Assembly (NCBI RefSeq): GCF_017165765.1
Contig: NZ_JAFGZD010000015.1
Location: 62,001-126,000 of the forward strand
Direction: 5' to 3'
From: Pseudomonas capsici
GTDB taxonomy: Bacteria; Pseudomonadota; Gammaproteobacteria; Pseudomonadales; Pseudomonadaceae
Length of the DNA: 64,000 nucleotides
The position numbers and the translations under genes were made by a program. Shown piece after piece: positions 43,077 through 50,521 of this stretch (within the stretch, counting starts at the first letter, position 1; every line of letters begins with the position of its first letter). A model generated the notes under the pieces. That model was not told the origin of the DNA. It did no database searches and saw only the letters and a list, made by a program, of their open reading frames with translations.

Positions 43077-43280
43077 GGTTTACGTATCGGGCGGAGGATT
43101 ATAGGATAAGCCCCGCTACTTTTCCTGCTAGTTGCATAAGGATATTACCCTCGTTACTTGGCTATTGATCTAGATAGTCATGATCTGCGTGCGTGGGCGT
43201 CTTTCAGGAAATATAAAGAAACAATTAAATGCGAAAGCGCTTTTTGCGTCGGCGTCCAAGCGATTGATGAGTACAAGACG

Positions 43281-44114
43281 ATGAGCAATTCTGATTCAGT
43301 ATCTGCTAAAACACCTACCTTCAGCATCGCCATAGTCAATTACAAGACTCTCGAAATTACCAAGATATGCCTTGATCTGTTGCAACAGCATCTGGGCAAT
43401 ACCCCGCATCAGGTCTGGGTGGTGGACAACGATTCCGCCGATGACAGCACCGAATACCTGCGCACACTGGACTGGATCAACCTGATCGAGCGCAAGAGCC
43501 CCGGACCGGAGTGCGGTCATATCGCCCACGGCAAGGCTCTCGACATGATCCTCGAGCGGACCGAAACCGATTATCTGTTCCTGCTGCACACCGATACATT
43601 CATCTTCGACAAGAAGGTGTTTTCCATGATGCTGAAGAAGTGCATCAGGAACCCGAAAGTTGCAGCCGTCGGTTGTGTCGAACAGTTGAACCGTGGCACT
43701 GCCAGAACCATCTGGCGCTTCAGCTCCCGCCTGTTCAAACATCACTTCCGTCGCCTGAAACTCGCTCTGGGCCTGCGTTCCAAACAACCGAAGCCCTATC
43801 GCGAAGCCCACCTGAAAAGCTTCTGCACCTTGTGGAACACCAAGCTGATGAAGCAGCACAACCTGCACTTCCAGATGGATGATCGTGTGCCGGGTTATAC
43901 CCTGCAGGACACCATGGTCGAGCTTGGCTATGACATCGAGTTTCTGTCGCCACGCAAGATATTCAGCTACCTGGACCACATCCAGGCAGGTACTGTTTCG
44001 GCAGCCGGTGGCTATGACACGACGCATCGCCGGGTCAAGATGTACAACGAGATCCTGGAGCGCATCAACAAGAACAACGCTCGCAGGCAAAATGCGCCGA
44101 CAATGAACACCTGA
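43281..44114 (+). CDS. Family 2 glycosyltransferase
   Basis: A 277-residue GT-A glycosyltransferase. It starts FSIAIVNYKTLEITKICLDL, has the nucleotide-binding VWVVDNDSADDS (about 45-56), and a DxD-like LLHTDTFIFD (101-110). The following region is basic, with RRLKLALGLRSKQP. The lack of membrane segments suggests a cytoplasmic enzyme. It may act with the next gene, a 2OG oxygenase 25 bases downstream; such pairs occur in surface-glycan or glycopeptide contexts, but the acceptor is unknown. The ATG at 43281 was chosen because the 41 extra upstream codons do not resemble the family and lie in lower-GC sequence. Confidence 0.82.
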   Translation: MSNSDSVSAKTPTFSIAIVNYKTLEITKICLDLLQQHLGNTPHQVWVVDNDSADDSTEYLRTLDWINLIERKSPGPECGHIAHGKALDMILERTETDYLFLLHTDTFIFDKKVFSMMLKKCIRNPKVAAVGCVEQLNRGTARTIWRFSSRLFKHHFRRLKLALGLRSKQPKPYREAHLKSFCTLWNTKLMKQHNLHFQMDDRVPGYTLQDTMVELGYDIEFLSPRKIFSYLDHIQAGTVSAAGGYDTTHRRVKMYNEILERINKNNARRQNAPTMNT

Positions 44115-44139
44115 TGAATTTATGACTATTGGAGCGGCA

Positions 44140-44943
44140 ATGACAGCAACTCACCACACACTGCCCATTACCCTGGCTCCAGAGCTTGATTTCGACCTGG
44201 CAGCCGCGGGCGAGCTGGGTCAGTCGCTGACCGATAGCTACACCCAGGCCACACCATTCGCGCATATCGTCCTCGACGACTTTCTACCGCCGGAGCTGAT
44301 CGCCAGCATCTGCGAACACTTCCCCGCCGAGCCGACCGACAACGAAATGCTCTACGAGCGCGGCTACAAGGGTCAGCACAAAAGACAGATCAGCCCCAAT
44401 GAATGCGACCCGCATCTGAAGAAGATCTTCAGCGCCTTCAACTCGGCCCCCATGCTGCACTTTCTTGAAAAGCTCACCGGCATCGAAGGCCTGATCCCGG
44501 ACCCGTACTTCACCGGCGGCGGCCTGCATGAAACCAAGAAAGGCGGCTTCCTGGGCGTGCACTCGGACTTCAGGCTGAACAAGAAGCTCAATATCGACCG
44601 CCGCATCAACGCCATCATTTACCTCAACCCGGACTGGAAAGAGGAATACGGCGGCAACCTGGAGCTCTGGGATGTGGACATGCGCACATGTCTGAAAAAA
44701 GTCCTGCCGATCTACAACCGCTGCGTGATCTTCAACACCGACGCCGACAGTAACCACGGCCACCCTGAACCGCTGACGACGCCCGAGCACATCACTCGCC
44801 GCTCGGTTGCGCTTTACTACTACACCGCATCAAAGGGGCCAATCGACCCCACGCAAAGAAACAAGACCCACTACAAGCCAAGGCCCAAAGACCTCATAAG
44901 CCCCAGGTACTACCTGAACAAGCTCATCAGAAAGAAAAACTGA
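44140..44943 (+). CDS. 2OG-Fe(II) oxygenase (prolyl-4-hydroxylase-like)
   Basis: A 267-residue oxygenase. Fe(II) ligands are H141 and D143 in FLGVHSDFR and a distal His (H206 or H208 in SNHGHPEPL); 2-oxoglutarate is bound by Arg in ITRRSVALYYY (220-221). The YGGNLELWD strand (170-178) is typical of the P4H-like subfamily acting on sugars or peptides. GGAG is five bases before the ATG at 44140, so I prefer it to the ATG at 44122. It lies 25 bases after the glycosyltransferase gene and converges with the DnaJ gene. The substrate is unknown. Confidence 0.85.
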   Translation: MTATHHTLPITLAPELDFDLAAAGELGQSLTDSYTQATPFAHIVLDDFLPPELIASICEHFPAEPTDNEMLYERGYKGQHKRQISPNECDPHLKKIFSAFNSAPMLHFLEKLTGIEGLIPDPYFTGGGLHETKKGGFLGVHSDFRLNKKLNIDRRINAIIYLNPDWKEEYGGNLELWDVDMRTCLKKVLPIYNRCVIFNTDADSNHGHPEPLTTPEHITRRSVALYYYTASKGPIDPTQRNKTHYKPRPKDLISPRYYLNKLIRKKN

Positions 44944-44958
44944 AGGATCTGACAGCCG

Positions 44959-45969
44959 TCAGAACTGGTCGTTTTTCAGATTGGAGAACTGCGAATTGCG
45001 GTTCTGCAGCTTGCGCAGTGTCAGCTTGTAGACACTGGATTTGACCTGGCTGCCCATGGGCGTTTCCTCGAGCAGAATCCGGTTCGAGGCAAACGCACAG
45101 CCAGTGTTGAGCATCTTGTATTTGAGCAGGTACAGGCCGGCGTCCATCTTGGAGAAAGCGAACACCGCTCCGGCCGGAATGAACGCATGCCGAAAGGCAT
45201 TGCGACCTACCGCATCGGTGACCTTGGCGTAAACCGCCGACTCACCACCCGTATTGTCGATGATGATCTGTGACCAGCCGTTGTCCTTGCGCAGCGGCAT
45301 GTCCTTCACATAGCCCGCCTTCTGCGGCCATGGAGCGCCCATGGGGTCGAGATCCGGAATCACGCACTCGGGCTGGGCCGGATCCACCAGCTTGATCGGG
45401 TTTCCCACCGGAGCTTCTGCTGGCTCGGGCACTGGTGCTGGCTTTACCCAGGAATGAGCAACCGGCAACGCCTCGGTCGGCACATAGGCCTTGCCTGCGT
45501 TCGGGTCATACCCCATCCAGACACCGGCTCCGCAAAAAATCATGAACACCAGCGCCCAGCGCAACACACTGCGCCGTCGCTTGCGACGCGCAGCCTTTGA
45601 GGATGGAGCGGCCTGAGACGTATTCGGCTGCGCCGCACGAGGCTGCACAGGACGGGTGGCAGGCGCAGCCGCCGCGTAGGCACTGGCAGCGCGCGCACCG
45701 GCTGTTTGCAGCTGTCGGCTGCGCAAATAGGCGTCTCTGGCTCTTTGCTCTTCATACGCAAGCTGGGCGTCATAGGCGGCACGCTTTGCAGCATCAGCCA
45801 ACACATCATGAGAGGCATTGAGAATGCACATCCGGTCTGAAGCGTCGGGGGCCGGATTCCTGTCCGGGTGCAACTGCTGGGCCAGCTTGCGATAGGCCTT
45901 CTTGATCTGTTCAGGAGAGGCATCGCGAGCGACCTTGAGCTGCTCGTAATGAGTAAGTGTTCTCTGCAT
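44959..45969 (-). CDS. Membrane-anchored J-domain protein
   Basis: A 336-residue protein with an N-terminal J domain (HPD at 34-36 in QQLHPDRN), a positively charged, Ala/Pro-rich linker and a single membrane span (about 134-153, after KAARRKRRR). A periplasmic C-terminal part contains VVNC-like cysteines (PECVIPDLD, NTGCAFASN). J domains stimulate DnaK ATPase, so the protein may recruit DnaK to the inner membrane. The C-terminal domain is unknown to me. The ATG at 45969 gives MQRTLTHYEQL, the family start. It converges with the oxygenase gene. Confidence 0.85.
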   Translation of the reverse strand: MQRTLTHYEQLKVARDASPEQIKKAYRKLAQQLHPDRNPAPDASDRMCILNASHDVLADAAKRAAYDAQLAYEEQRARDAYLRSRQLQTAGARAASAYAAAAPATRPVQPRAAQPNTSQAAPSSKAARRKRRRSVLRWALVFMIFCGAGVWMGYDPNAGKAYVPTEALPVAHSWVKPAPVPEPAEAPVGNPIKLVDPAQPECVIPDLDPMGAPWPQKAGYVKDMPLRKDNGWSQIIIDNTGGESAVYAKVTDAVGRNAFRHAFIPAGAVFAFSKMDAGLYLLKYKMLNTGCAFASNRILLEETPMGSQVKSSVYKLTLRKLQNRNSQFSNLKNDQF

Positions 45970-45991
45970 ACGTCTTGCAATCCATGGCGAC

Positions 45992-46063
45992 ATGCCACTT
46001 AACAAGCTCTATATCGGCAAGATGTGCGCTTACATCAGTCCAAATAGCCCGCAGACAGACTGA
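45992..46063 (+). ncRNA. Possible small transcript or 23-codon peptide before an orphan terminator
   Basis: A plus-strand terminator at 46063 has no plus-strand gene in front of it. The interval contains a short open frame MPLNKLYIGKMCAYISPNSP plus three residues, with only a weak ribosome binding site. A small RNA starting near 45970, or a small peptide gene, would explain the terminator. Evidence is indirect. Confidence 0.25.
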
Positions 46064-46096
46064 AATGCCCGGATCCTTGGACCCGGGCATTTTTTG
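46063..46096 (+). terminator. Orphan terminator upstream of the DnaJ gene
   Basis: AATGCCCGG (46063-46071) pairs with CCCGGGCATT (46082-46091) followed by TTTTT. On the minus strand the stem is not followed by T residues, so it should work on plus-strand transcripts only. Confidence 0.75.
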
Positions 46097-46630
46097 AAGC
46101 ATTAGTTCAGATTAAAAATGACTACTTTTCAGACAACCCCGACCAGCGATTTACTGCATACCGTGGCAAGGTCTCGATCCCTCGAATACTCATGACAATC
46201 CTTGTCCTGTCGACTGAAAAGCCAACAACCCTTTCCGTGTTGCCAGTGGTCCGGGCCGTTGAAACCAAGCTTATGCAAGCCCCCGCAGCCCCGCAAATGG
46301 GGGCAAATCGCCAATAGCCGCCGCAAGAGAAAAACCAGTGCGGATTGCCATCACCATCCAAGTACCTGATTCAAAAGGCCCACTCAAAAAGTCCGAATAC
46401 CGGGCAAGCCTCGGCCCCAACTCCAGACACCCAAGACAACGCCCAGCAGCCCTGCTTTCAACGCCACCCTCCAGCCCCATCGCCCAGCAACCGGAGAAAT
46501 CCCCTACGCATCGACCTATAGCAATCCTGCATTCAGACCACAAGCCACACCACTCCTCGGTTTTTTTCAACCGAATCAGACAGCTAGGCTTTACAAGCGC
46601 AACAGACTCTATATACTCGCAGCCCATTAC
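46097..46630. other. Gene-poor stretch before tRNA-Thr
   Basis: Open frames on both strands here lack ribosome binding sites and recognisable products, and codon use is not gene-like. The last 40 bases (TACAAGCGCAACAGACTCTATATACTCGC region) probably carry the tRNA promoter. Confidence 0.5.
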
Positions 46631-46706
<76 letters not shown>

Positions 46707-46723
46707 TACGAAGTACCAAAAGA

Positions 46724-46749
46724 GGCTCACCGAAAGGTGGGCCTTTTTT
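46724..46749 (+). terminator. Terminator of tRNA-Thr
   Basis: GGCTCACC (46724-46731) pairs with GGTGGGCC (46736-46743) around a GAAA tetraloop, followed by TTTTTT. Confidence 0.92.
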
Positions 46750-46767
46750 GTTTGGGGTGAAGCTTTT

Positions 46768-46790
46768 GTGAGAGGGAGCTTGCTCGCGAC
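46768..46790. repeat. REP-like arm GAGGGAGCTTGCTCGCGAC
   Basis: The palindromic core GGGAGCTTGCTCGCGAC is the kind of dispersed intergenic sequence common in Pseudomonas. A single copy of this type is seen clearly in the window. Confidence 0.5.
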
Positions 46791-46819
46791 GGCCCCGGTT
46801 GACGGTCTCCGCCCACTAA

Positions 46820-47125
46820 CGCCGTAGGAATCGTCTGAACTTCAGCGATCCCCCCAACAACCGCTTGTAGATACCTGACGCCACGACTACCTTCCTGCCC
46901 TGTCGCAAAACCAGCGACCGGGTTTAGTCGCCCGCACAACGTCAAGCCAACATGCGCTTCTGTTCAGCGCCGCGTCCTTGAGACCGGCGTGATGCTTTAT
47001 GGTGGCTGTGCACGGGGCATCTTCGGATGCGCCGGGTGCTTGACGTTCCGGTCGACTAACCCGTGCATGGCCGCCACCTTCGTTTAGTCGCGGAAGTGAT
47101 GGCTCAACCACGTCAAGGAGTCACC
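46820..47125. repeat. Element A: conserved leader of the DUF3077/DUF6124 gene
   Basis: About 300 noncoding bases that recur, degraded, at 51310-51397 and 52170-52515. Recognisable pieces are GAACTTCAGCGATCC, GCCACGACTACCTTCCTGCCCTGTCGC, two TTTAGTCG octamers (46923-46930, 47083-47090) and a hairpin GGCATC-TTCG-GATGCGCC (47016-47033). It ends in GATGGCTCAACCA just before the ribosome binding site of the 85-aa gene. A small minus-strand open frame across it is weakly conserved in the other copy. Whether it acts as RNA leader or as minus-strand RNA is unknown. Confidence 0.65.
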
Positions 47126-47383
47126 ATGATCGGAACCACCCCAACCCCACCCCGCGATATCGCCACCAGCCTGTTCACCGTAAAGCCAGGCGTAAGCATT
47201 GAAGATGCGCTGATACTCGCCTCCGAATACCTGACCTGCGCAGTAGCTACCGCTCATGAAACGGCGGATAACAGCACGAAGGAATATCGACCGCTGGCTC
47301 GGGCCGTGGTGCATCAGATCGAAGCAGCGTTGGCGTTGGTAGAGGCTTCGGTGGTGGGGTTGGAGAAGCGAAAGGCAGGGTGA
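47126..47383 (+). CDS. DUF3077/DUF6124-like small protein
   Basis: An 85-residue cytoplasmic protein: SLFTVKPGVSIEDALILASEYLTCAVATAHETAD then ALARAVVHQIEAALALVEASV (quoted in overlapping parts). The TVxPGVxxEDALxxASxxLxCAxxxAxE pattern is that of small proteins annotated DUF3077 or DUF6124, abundant in plant-associated Pseudomonas and of unknown function. AAGGAG lies six bases before the ATG. It is preceded by the repeated leader element A and followed by the AT-rich island. The frame extends upstream into the leader, but that part has no ribosome binding site. Confidence 0.8.
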   Translation: MIGTTPTPPRDIATSLFTVKPGVSIEDALILASEYLTCAVATAHETADNSTKEYRPLARAVVHQIEAALALVEASVVGLEKRKAG

Positions 47384-47791
47384 ACACAACATTACGAGTT
47401 GATTAGGACTCGTCGTCTTTCTCCATACGGGTTCATCCAAGCGGAGCTGCAAATCCGTCCTCTTTGGAGGGACCTAACTGCCTGTAGAAAACCGCTGATT
47501 TTTATCAGTGGATAACTTGATCACTGCCGCAGCCCCCTTTTAGACCCGCTACCACGGAGGCCTCGGGCACTGCATACCGAAATCATCGGGATTTTCTGAT
47601 GCCAGTTCTCTATTTTTTATTTTGAATAAAATATCTGTTTGTTTTTTATAGGATTTTTATTATTTCATTTTTTAGAATTTATATAAAAAAAATCTATTTA
47701 ATTGATTTTTAAAGATTTTTTAACGGGTTGCGCGTTTTCTATGTTTTGGCTATCGTAATGCCATCACCCACACAGAGATAGGATATTGGCA
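47384..47791 (+). other. Boundary and upstream region of the RiPP operon
   Basis: Composition changes sharply here: 47605-47725 is a run of T/A-rich sequence (TTTTTTATTTTGAATAAAATA type), in contrast to the GC-rich 46.8-47.4 kb. No gene is visible. It probably contains the promoter and may be a target for H-NS-like (MvaT) silencing, which is an inference from AT content. Confidence 0.6.
47728..47756 (+). promoter_or_regulatory. Candidate sigma-70 promoter of the RiPP operon
   Basis: TTGCGC (47728-47733), a 17-base spacer and TATCGT (47751-47756) give an imperfect -35/-10 pair ending 35 bases before the precursor ATG. No other pair with good spacing was seen in the last 70 bases. Confidence 0.3.
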
Positions 47792-47977
47792 ATGTTAGAC
47801 ACCCAAAACCAAAGTGATCCCACCCCAAACCAAGCCAGTTCGTTTGGCTCGAAGGTGGAAATTGATCCGACGAACCTTTCGAGTATCACACTCGCGCGCT
47901 TGGCGGAAGAAGTTAAAAATCACGACCCTATGGTATACGGATCGTTCGATCGCGTTCATAACCGTCATAATCGTTAA
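47792..47977 (+). CDS. RiPP precursor peptide with FDR/HNR/HNR core (triceptide-like)
   Basis: A 61-residue peptide. Residues 1-48 look like a leader (Asn/Gln/Pro-rich start, then a helical ITLARLAEEVKN, 32-43). The C-terminus is YGSFDRVHNRHNR (49-61). It contains aromatic-X-Arg triplets F52-D-R54, H56-N-R58 and H59-N-R61, and possibly Y49-G-S51, the spacing used by radical SAM enzymes that make three-residue cyclophanes. AGGA stands eight bases before the ATG at 47792; a TTG two codons earlier is less likely. The maturase gene starts 16 bases after the stop. I recall a 'YhhA' family of cyclophane RiPPs with Tyr/His cores which this may belong to; unverified. Confidence 0.85.
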   Translation: MLDTQNQSDPTPNQASSFGSKVEIDPTNLSSITLARLAEEVKNHDPMVYGSFDRVHNRHNR

Positions 47978-47993
47978 TTAGAAGGTGTAGTAC

Positions 47994-49115
47994 GTGCAAA
48001 TTGATACGGTTCTGGTGAAAGTAGCGAGCAGATGTAATATTAATTGCACGTACTGCTATATATATAACATGGGAGACGAAGGTTGGCGTGACATGCCAAA
48101 TTTAATATCCAAATCCATAATAAAAGATTTGGCACGCTCCCTTGCTCAGCTAATCAAAGACCAAGTTAATCAATTTGCTACCGTACTTCATGGGGGGGAG
48201 CCTTTAATGCTGGGAGCGCGGCGCCTCCAGTATTTGCTAACGGAGCTTAGAAGCGTTTTGCCCCTTGACTATCCGATAAGTCTACAAACAAATGGAATTT
48301 TGATCACGGACGAAATTTTAGATTTGTGCGCACAGTATAAAGTTAGCGTATCAGTCAGCATTGATGGCCCTCAAGCCATCAATGACAAATTTAGAGTAGA
48401 CAAACAAGGACGAGGAACTTATCAGAAAGTCATTGACGGTATCACTCTCCTTAAAAACCACTCAGATTCCGAATTCCTCTATGCAGGGTTATTGTCTGTT
48501 ATCGACCCTAGCTCAGACCCCGAAGCAGTTTATAACTGCCTAAAGGGGCTTGGAGCAAAATCTATAGACTTCCTATATCGAGATGGCAATCACACTAACC
48601 TCCCCCATGGTAAAGACAGTTTAATCTCGACGGAATATGGAGAGTGGCTAGCCAAACTGCTGGACATATATATTGCTGACAAAGAGCCTGTTAAAATTAG
48701 ATTTCTTGATGATATCTTGCGTATCGCGTTAGGAGGTTTTGGTGTTAAAGAGGGGCTTGGCGATAATTTTTATGGCATCGCCATTATTGAAACTGATGGA
48801 AGCCTCTCCAAAAATGACACATTAAAAAGTAATTTTGACGGCGCAGATAAGTTTGATGAAAAATGGGTAATAAAAACAGATCGATTATCAGAGGCATTTA
48901 ATACATCAAGCTTCGAAGAGTACTATAAGCTGCAGCGCCCAACGTCAAGCGAATGTAACTCTTGCAAATACCTAACTATATGTGGCGGTGGAATGCCACT
49001 TCATCGCTGGAGTAGGGAAAACGCATATAACAACCCATCAGTCTACTGCAGCGATCAAAAACTACTTATAAGTAAGGCTATTTCCATTCTTAATAAAGAA
49101 GGAATGCTCCATTGA
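47994..49115 (+). CDS. Radical SAM/SPASM peptide maturase (cyclophane-forming type)
   Basis: A 373-residue radical SAM enzyme. The cluster motif CNINCTYC places C14, C18 and C21, with the SAM-binding HGGEPLM (about 65-71) and SVSIDGPQ (about 119-126) strands. A C-terminal SPASM-like region has CNSCKYLTICGGG, then HRW and NPSVYC, the pattern of FxsB/XyeB/GrrM-type triceptide maturases. It should install C-C bonds between aromatic rings and the beta-carbon two residues on. The start is GTG at 47994, giving MQIDTVLVKVASRC, the compact start of this family. The stop overlaps the next gene (TTGA). It is AT-rich, unlike flanking core genes. Confidence 0.9.
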   Translation: MQIDTVLVKVASRCNINCTYCYIYNMGDEGWRDMPNLISKSIIKDLARSLAQLIKDQVNQFATVLHGGEPLMLGARRLQYLLTELRSVLPLDYPISLQTNGILITDEILDLCAQYKVSVSVSIDGPQAINDKFRVDKQGRGTYQKVIDGITLLKNHSDSEFLYAGLLSVIDPSSDPEAVYNCLKGLGAKSIDFLYRDGNHTNLPHGKDSLISTEYGEWLAKLLDIYIADKEPVKIRFLDDILRIALGGFGVKEGLGDNFYGIAIIETDGSLSKNDTLKSNFDGADKFDEKWVIKTDRLSEAFNTSSFEEYYKLQRPTSSECNSCKYLTICGGGMPLHRWSRENAYNNPSVYCSDQKLLISKAISILNKEGMLH

Positions 49116-49693
49116 CGCTTCCTAACTTTATAAATACTCCAAGAATGGCCCCTTTCCCTCACGCGCTACAAGAGAACGCGCTTTCAGACGTAGACAGTGA
49201 GGTGCTTCTTACCTGGCTTGAAGGTGATGCGCCCTGGAAATTAAAAATTGCCGAATTCTACCAGCAGTATGAATTTAGCTTTCATGGACTACAGCTACCA
49301 GATCGCATTAACAGAATTCTGTCAACAGAAGCCATAAGGAGGCTCCGGGAAAATATCGAAAAAATATTTAGAGTTAATTTATCTGAAAGAATTGATATAA
49401 CAGCGCACAAACTAATAGGTAGCCAAGTAATTAAAATACATAACGACTTCATCCCGAAGCAAGAAACTCATAGAGTTCTAATTCAACTCAATAGAGGCTG
49501 GACAGAGGAAAATGGGGGTATTTTAATGATTTTTTCTGACAGAACACCTGAAAGTTTATCGAGTGCATTCTTGCCGCTGCACAATACTGCCTTTGCATTT
49601 GAAATATCACCTAGATCGTTCCACGCTGTATCTGCTATAAATTCTGGAAAAAGATTTACTATTGTTTTTTCGTTCTTTAAGGATGAGAAATGA
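49112..49693 (+). CDS. 2OG-Fe(II) oxygenase of the RiPP operon
   Basis: A 193-residue dioxygenase with a prolyl-hydroxylase-like double-stranded beta helix. H110-x-D112 (KIHNDF), distal H171 (RSFHAVSA) and Arg181 for 2OG (SGKRFTIVFSF) are all present. It likely hydroxylates the modified peptide; Asn or Asp in the NR/DR triplets are attractive candidates, but this is inference. The start is TTG at 49112, overlapping the maturase stop, with AAGGAA about eight bases upstream. Its stop overlaps the next ATG. I recall a 2OG oxygenase named YhhC associated with this maturase class. Confidence 0.85.
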   Translation: MTLPNFINTPRMAPFPHALQENALSDVDSEVLLTWLEGDAPWKLKIAEFYQQYEFSFHGLQLPDRINRILSTEAIRRLRENIEKIFRVNLSERIDITAHKLIGSQVIKIHNDFIPKQETHRVLIQLNRGWTEENGGILMIFSDRTPESLSSAFLPLHNTAFAFEISPRSFHAVSAINSGKRFTIVFSFFKDEK

Positions 49694-50514
49694 GTTCTTT
49701 AAAAACTCATATTCAAAAGTATCTGAATAATTCTCAATCTGATATATGGTGGCCAAATCTCGCGTCATTCATTATTTTTCATTCGGACCGCTACAGCTAC
49801 CATATAGAAAACTATAGCACTGCTTCAATAATTAGTAGTAAAGAAGCTGAGCCAGAGAAGACTCTTCCTATCTCCGCCCTTTCGGCTACAAAATTAGAGT
49901 TCCTATGTGACACACATGCTAAATTTTTCGCTAAGCAAGAGGTAAGGCAGATAAGCCTTGAGCGGTTTTGCGCTCCAGAAACAATAGAAAAAATAGACTC
50001 TGCCATCGATCTAATTAGGATATCTCCTACACTACTTGATGTTATCTCAAACTTGGTAAAGTCAGTCCATATAATCCATGCCCCCCCTGGCTTTGACATA
50101 AGTTTTACCGACCCAGAATTACCGTTTAGTATTTTCATTTCCATTACAACAGATAATAATCACCCTAAATTGAGGCTAGCAGAATCCATCATTCATGAAG
50201 CTATGCATCTCCAGCTCTCAATTATAGAGAAAGAAATTAGCCTAATTCATAATGACAAATCAAAATTTTATTCACCATGGAAAAAAATGTTACGCCCGAC
50301 ATCAGGAATTATGCATGCACTGTACGTATTTACTGCAATTAAACAATGGCTTGATTTGATAAAAAATACGCCCGAAGGATACGACTATGCATGCTATCGA
50401 GTAAAGGAAATTCAAGAAGAGCTTGCTTCATTAGACTATGAGGCTTGTTACGACGCCCTTACTGATAGCGGAAAAATATTATTTGATACCATGATCTGTT
50501 CCCTAAAAGGATAA
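49690..50514 (+). CDS. HExxH-motif protein, putative RiPP-modifying enzyme or peptidase
   Basis: A 274-residue protein with HEAMH at 169-173 (SIIHEAMHLQL) and a downstream His in RPTSGIMHALYVF (about 203-214). This fits the HExxH-containing accessory proteins found with radical SAM/FXS-type RiPP systems. Such proteins were first taken for metallopeptidases; some may be oxygenases or hydroxylases, so function is open. No signal peptide or membrane segment is seen, so it acts in the cytoplasm. The ATG overlaps the upstream stop (ATGA). It is the only candidate in the operon for removing the leader peptide. Confidence 0.75.
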   Translation: MSSLKTHIQKYLNNSQSDIWWPNLASFIIFHSDRYSYHIENYSTASIISSKEAEPEKTLPISALSATKLEFLCDTHAKFFAKQEVRQISLERFCAPETIEKIDSAIDLIRISPTLLDVISNLVKSVHIIHAPPGFDISFTDPELPFSIFISITTDNNHPKLRLAESIIHEAMHLQLSIIEKEISLIHNDKSKFYSPWKKMLRPTSGIMHALYVFTAIKQWLDLIKNTPEGYDYACYRVKEIQEELASLDYEACYDALTDSGKILFDTMICSLKG

Positions 50515-50521
50515 ATACTTT

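Noticed and set aside
46887..47111. Minus-strand frame within element A, partly similar to one in element C2 (52263-52502)
   Set aside because: The similarity follows from the shared noncoding repeat, and the frames diverge at the ends; there is no ribosome binding site. It is better treated as part of the repeat, although a conserved small protein cannot be fully excluded.
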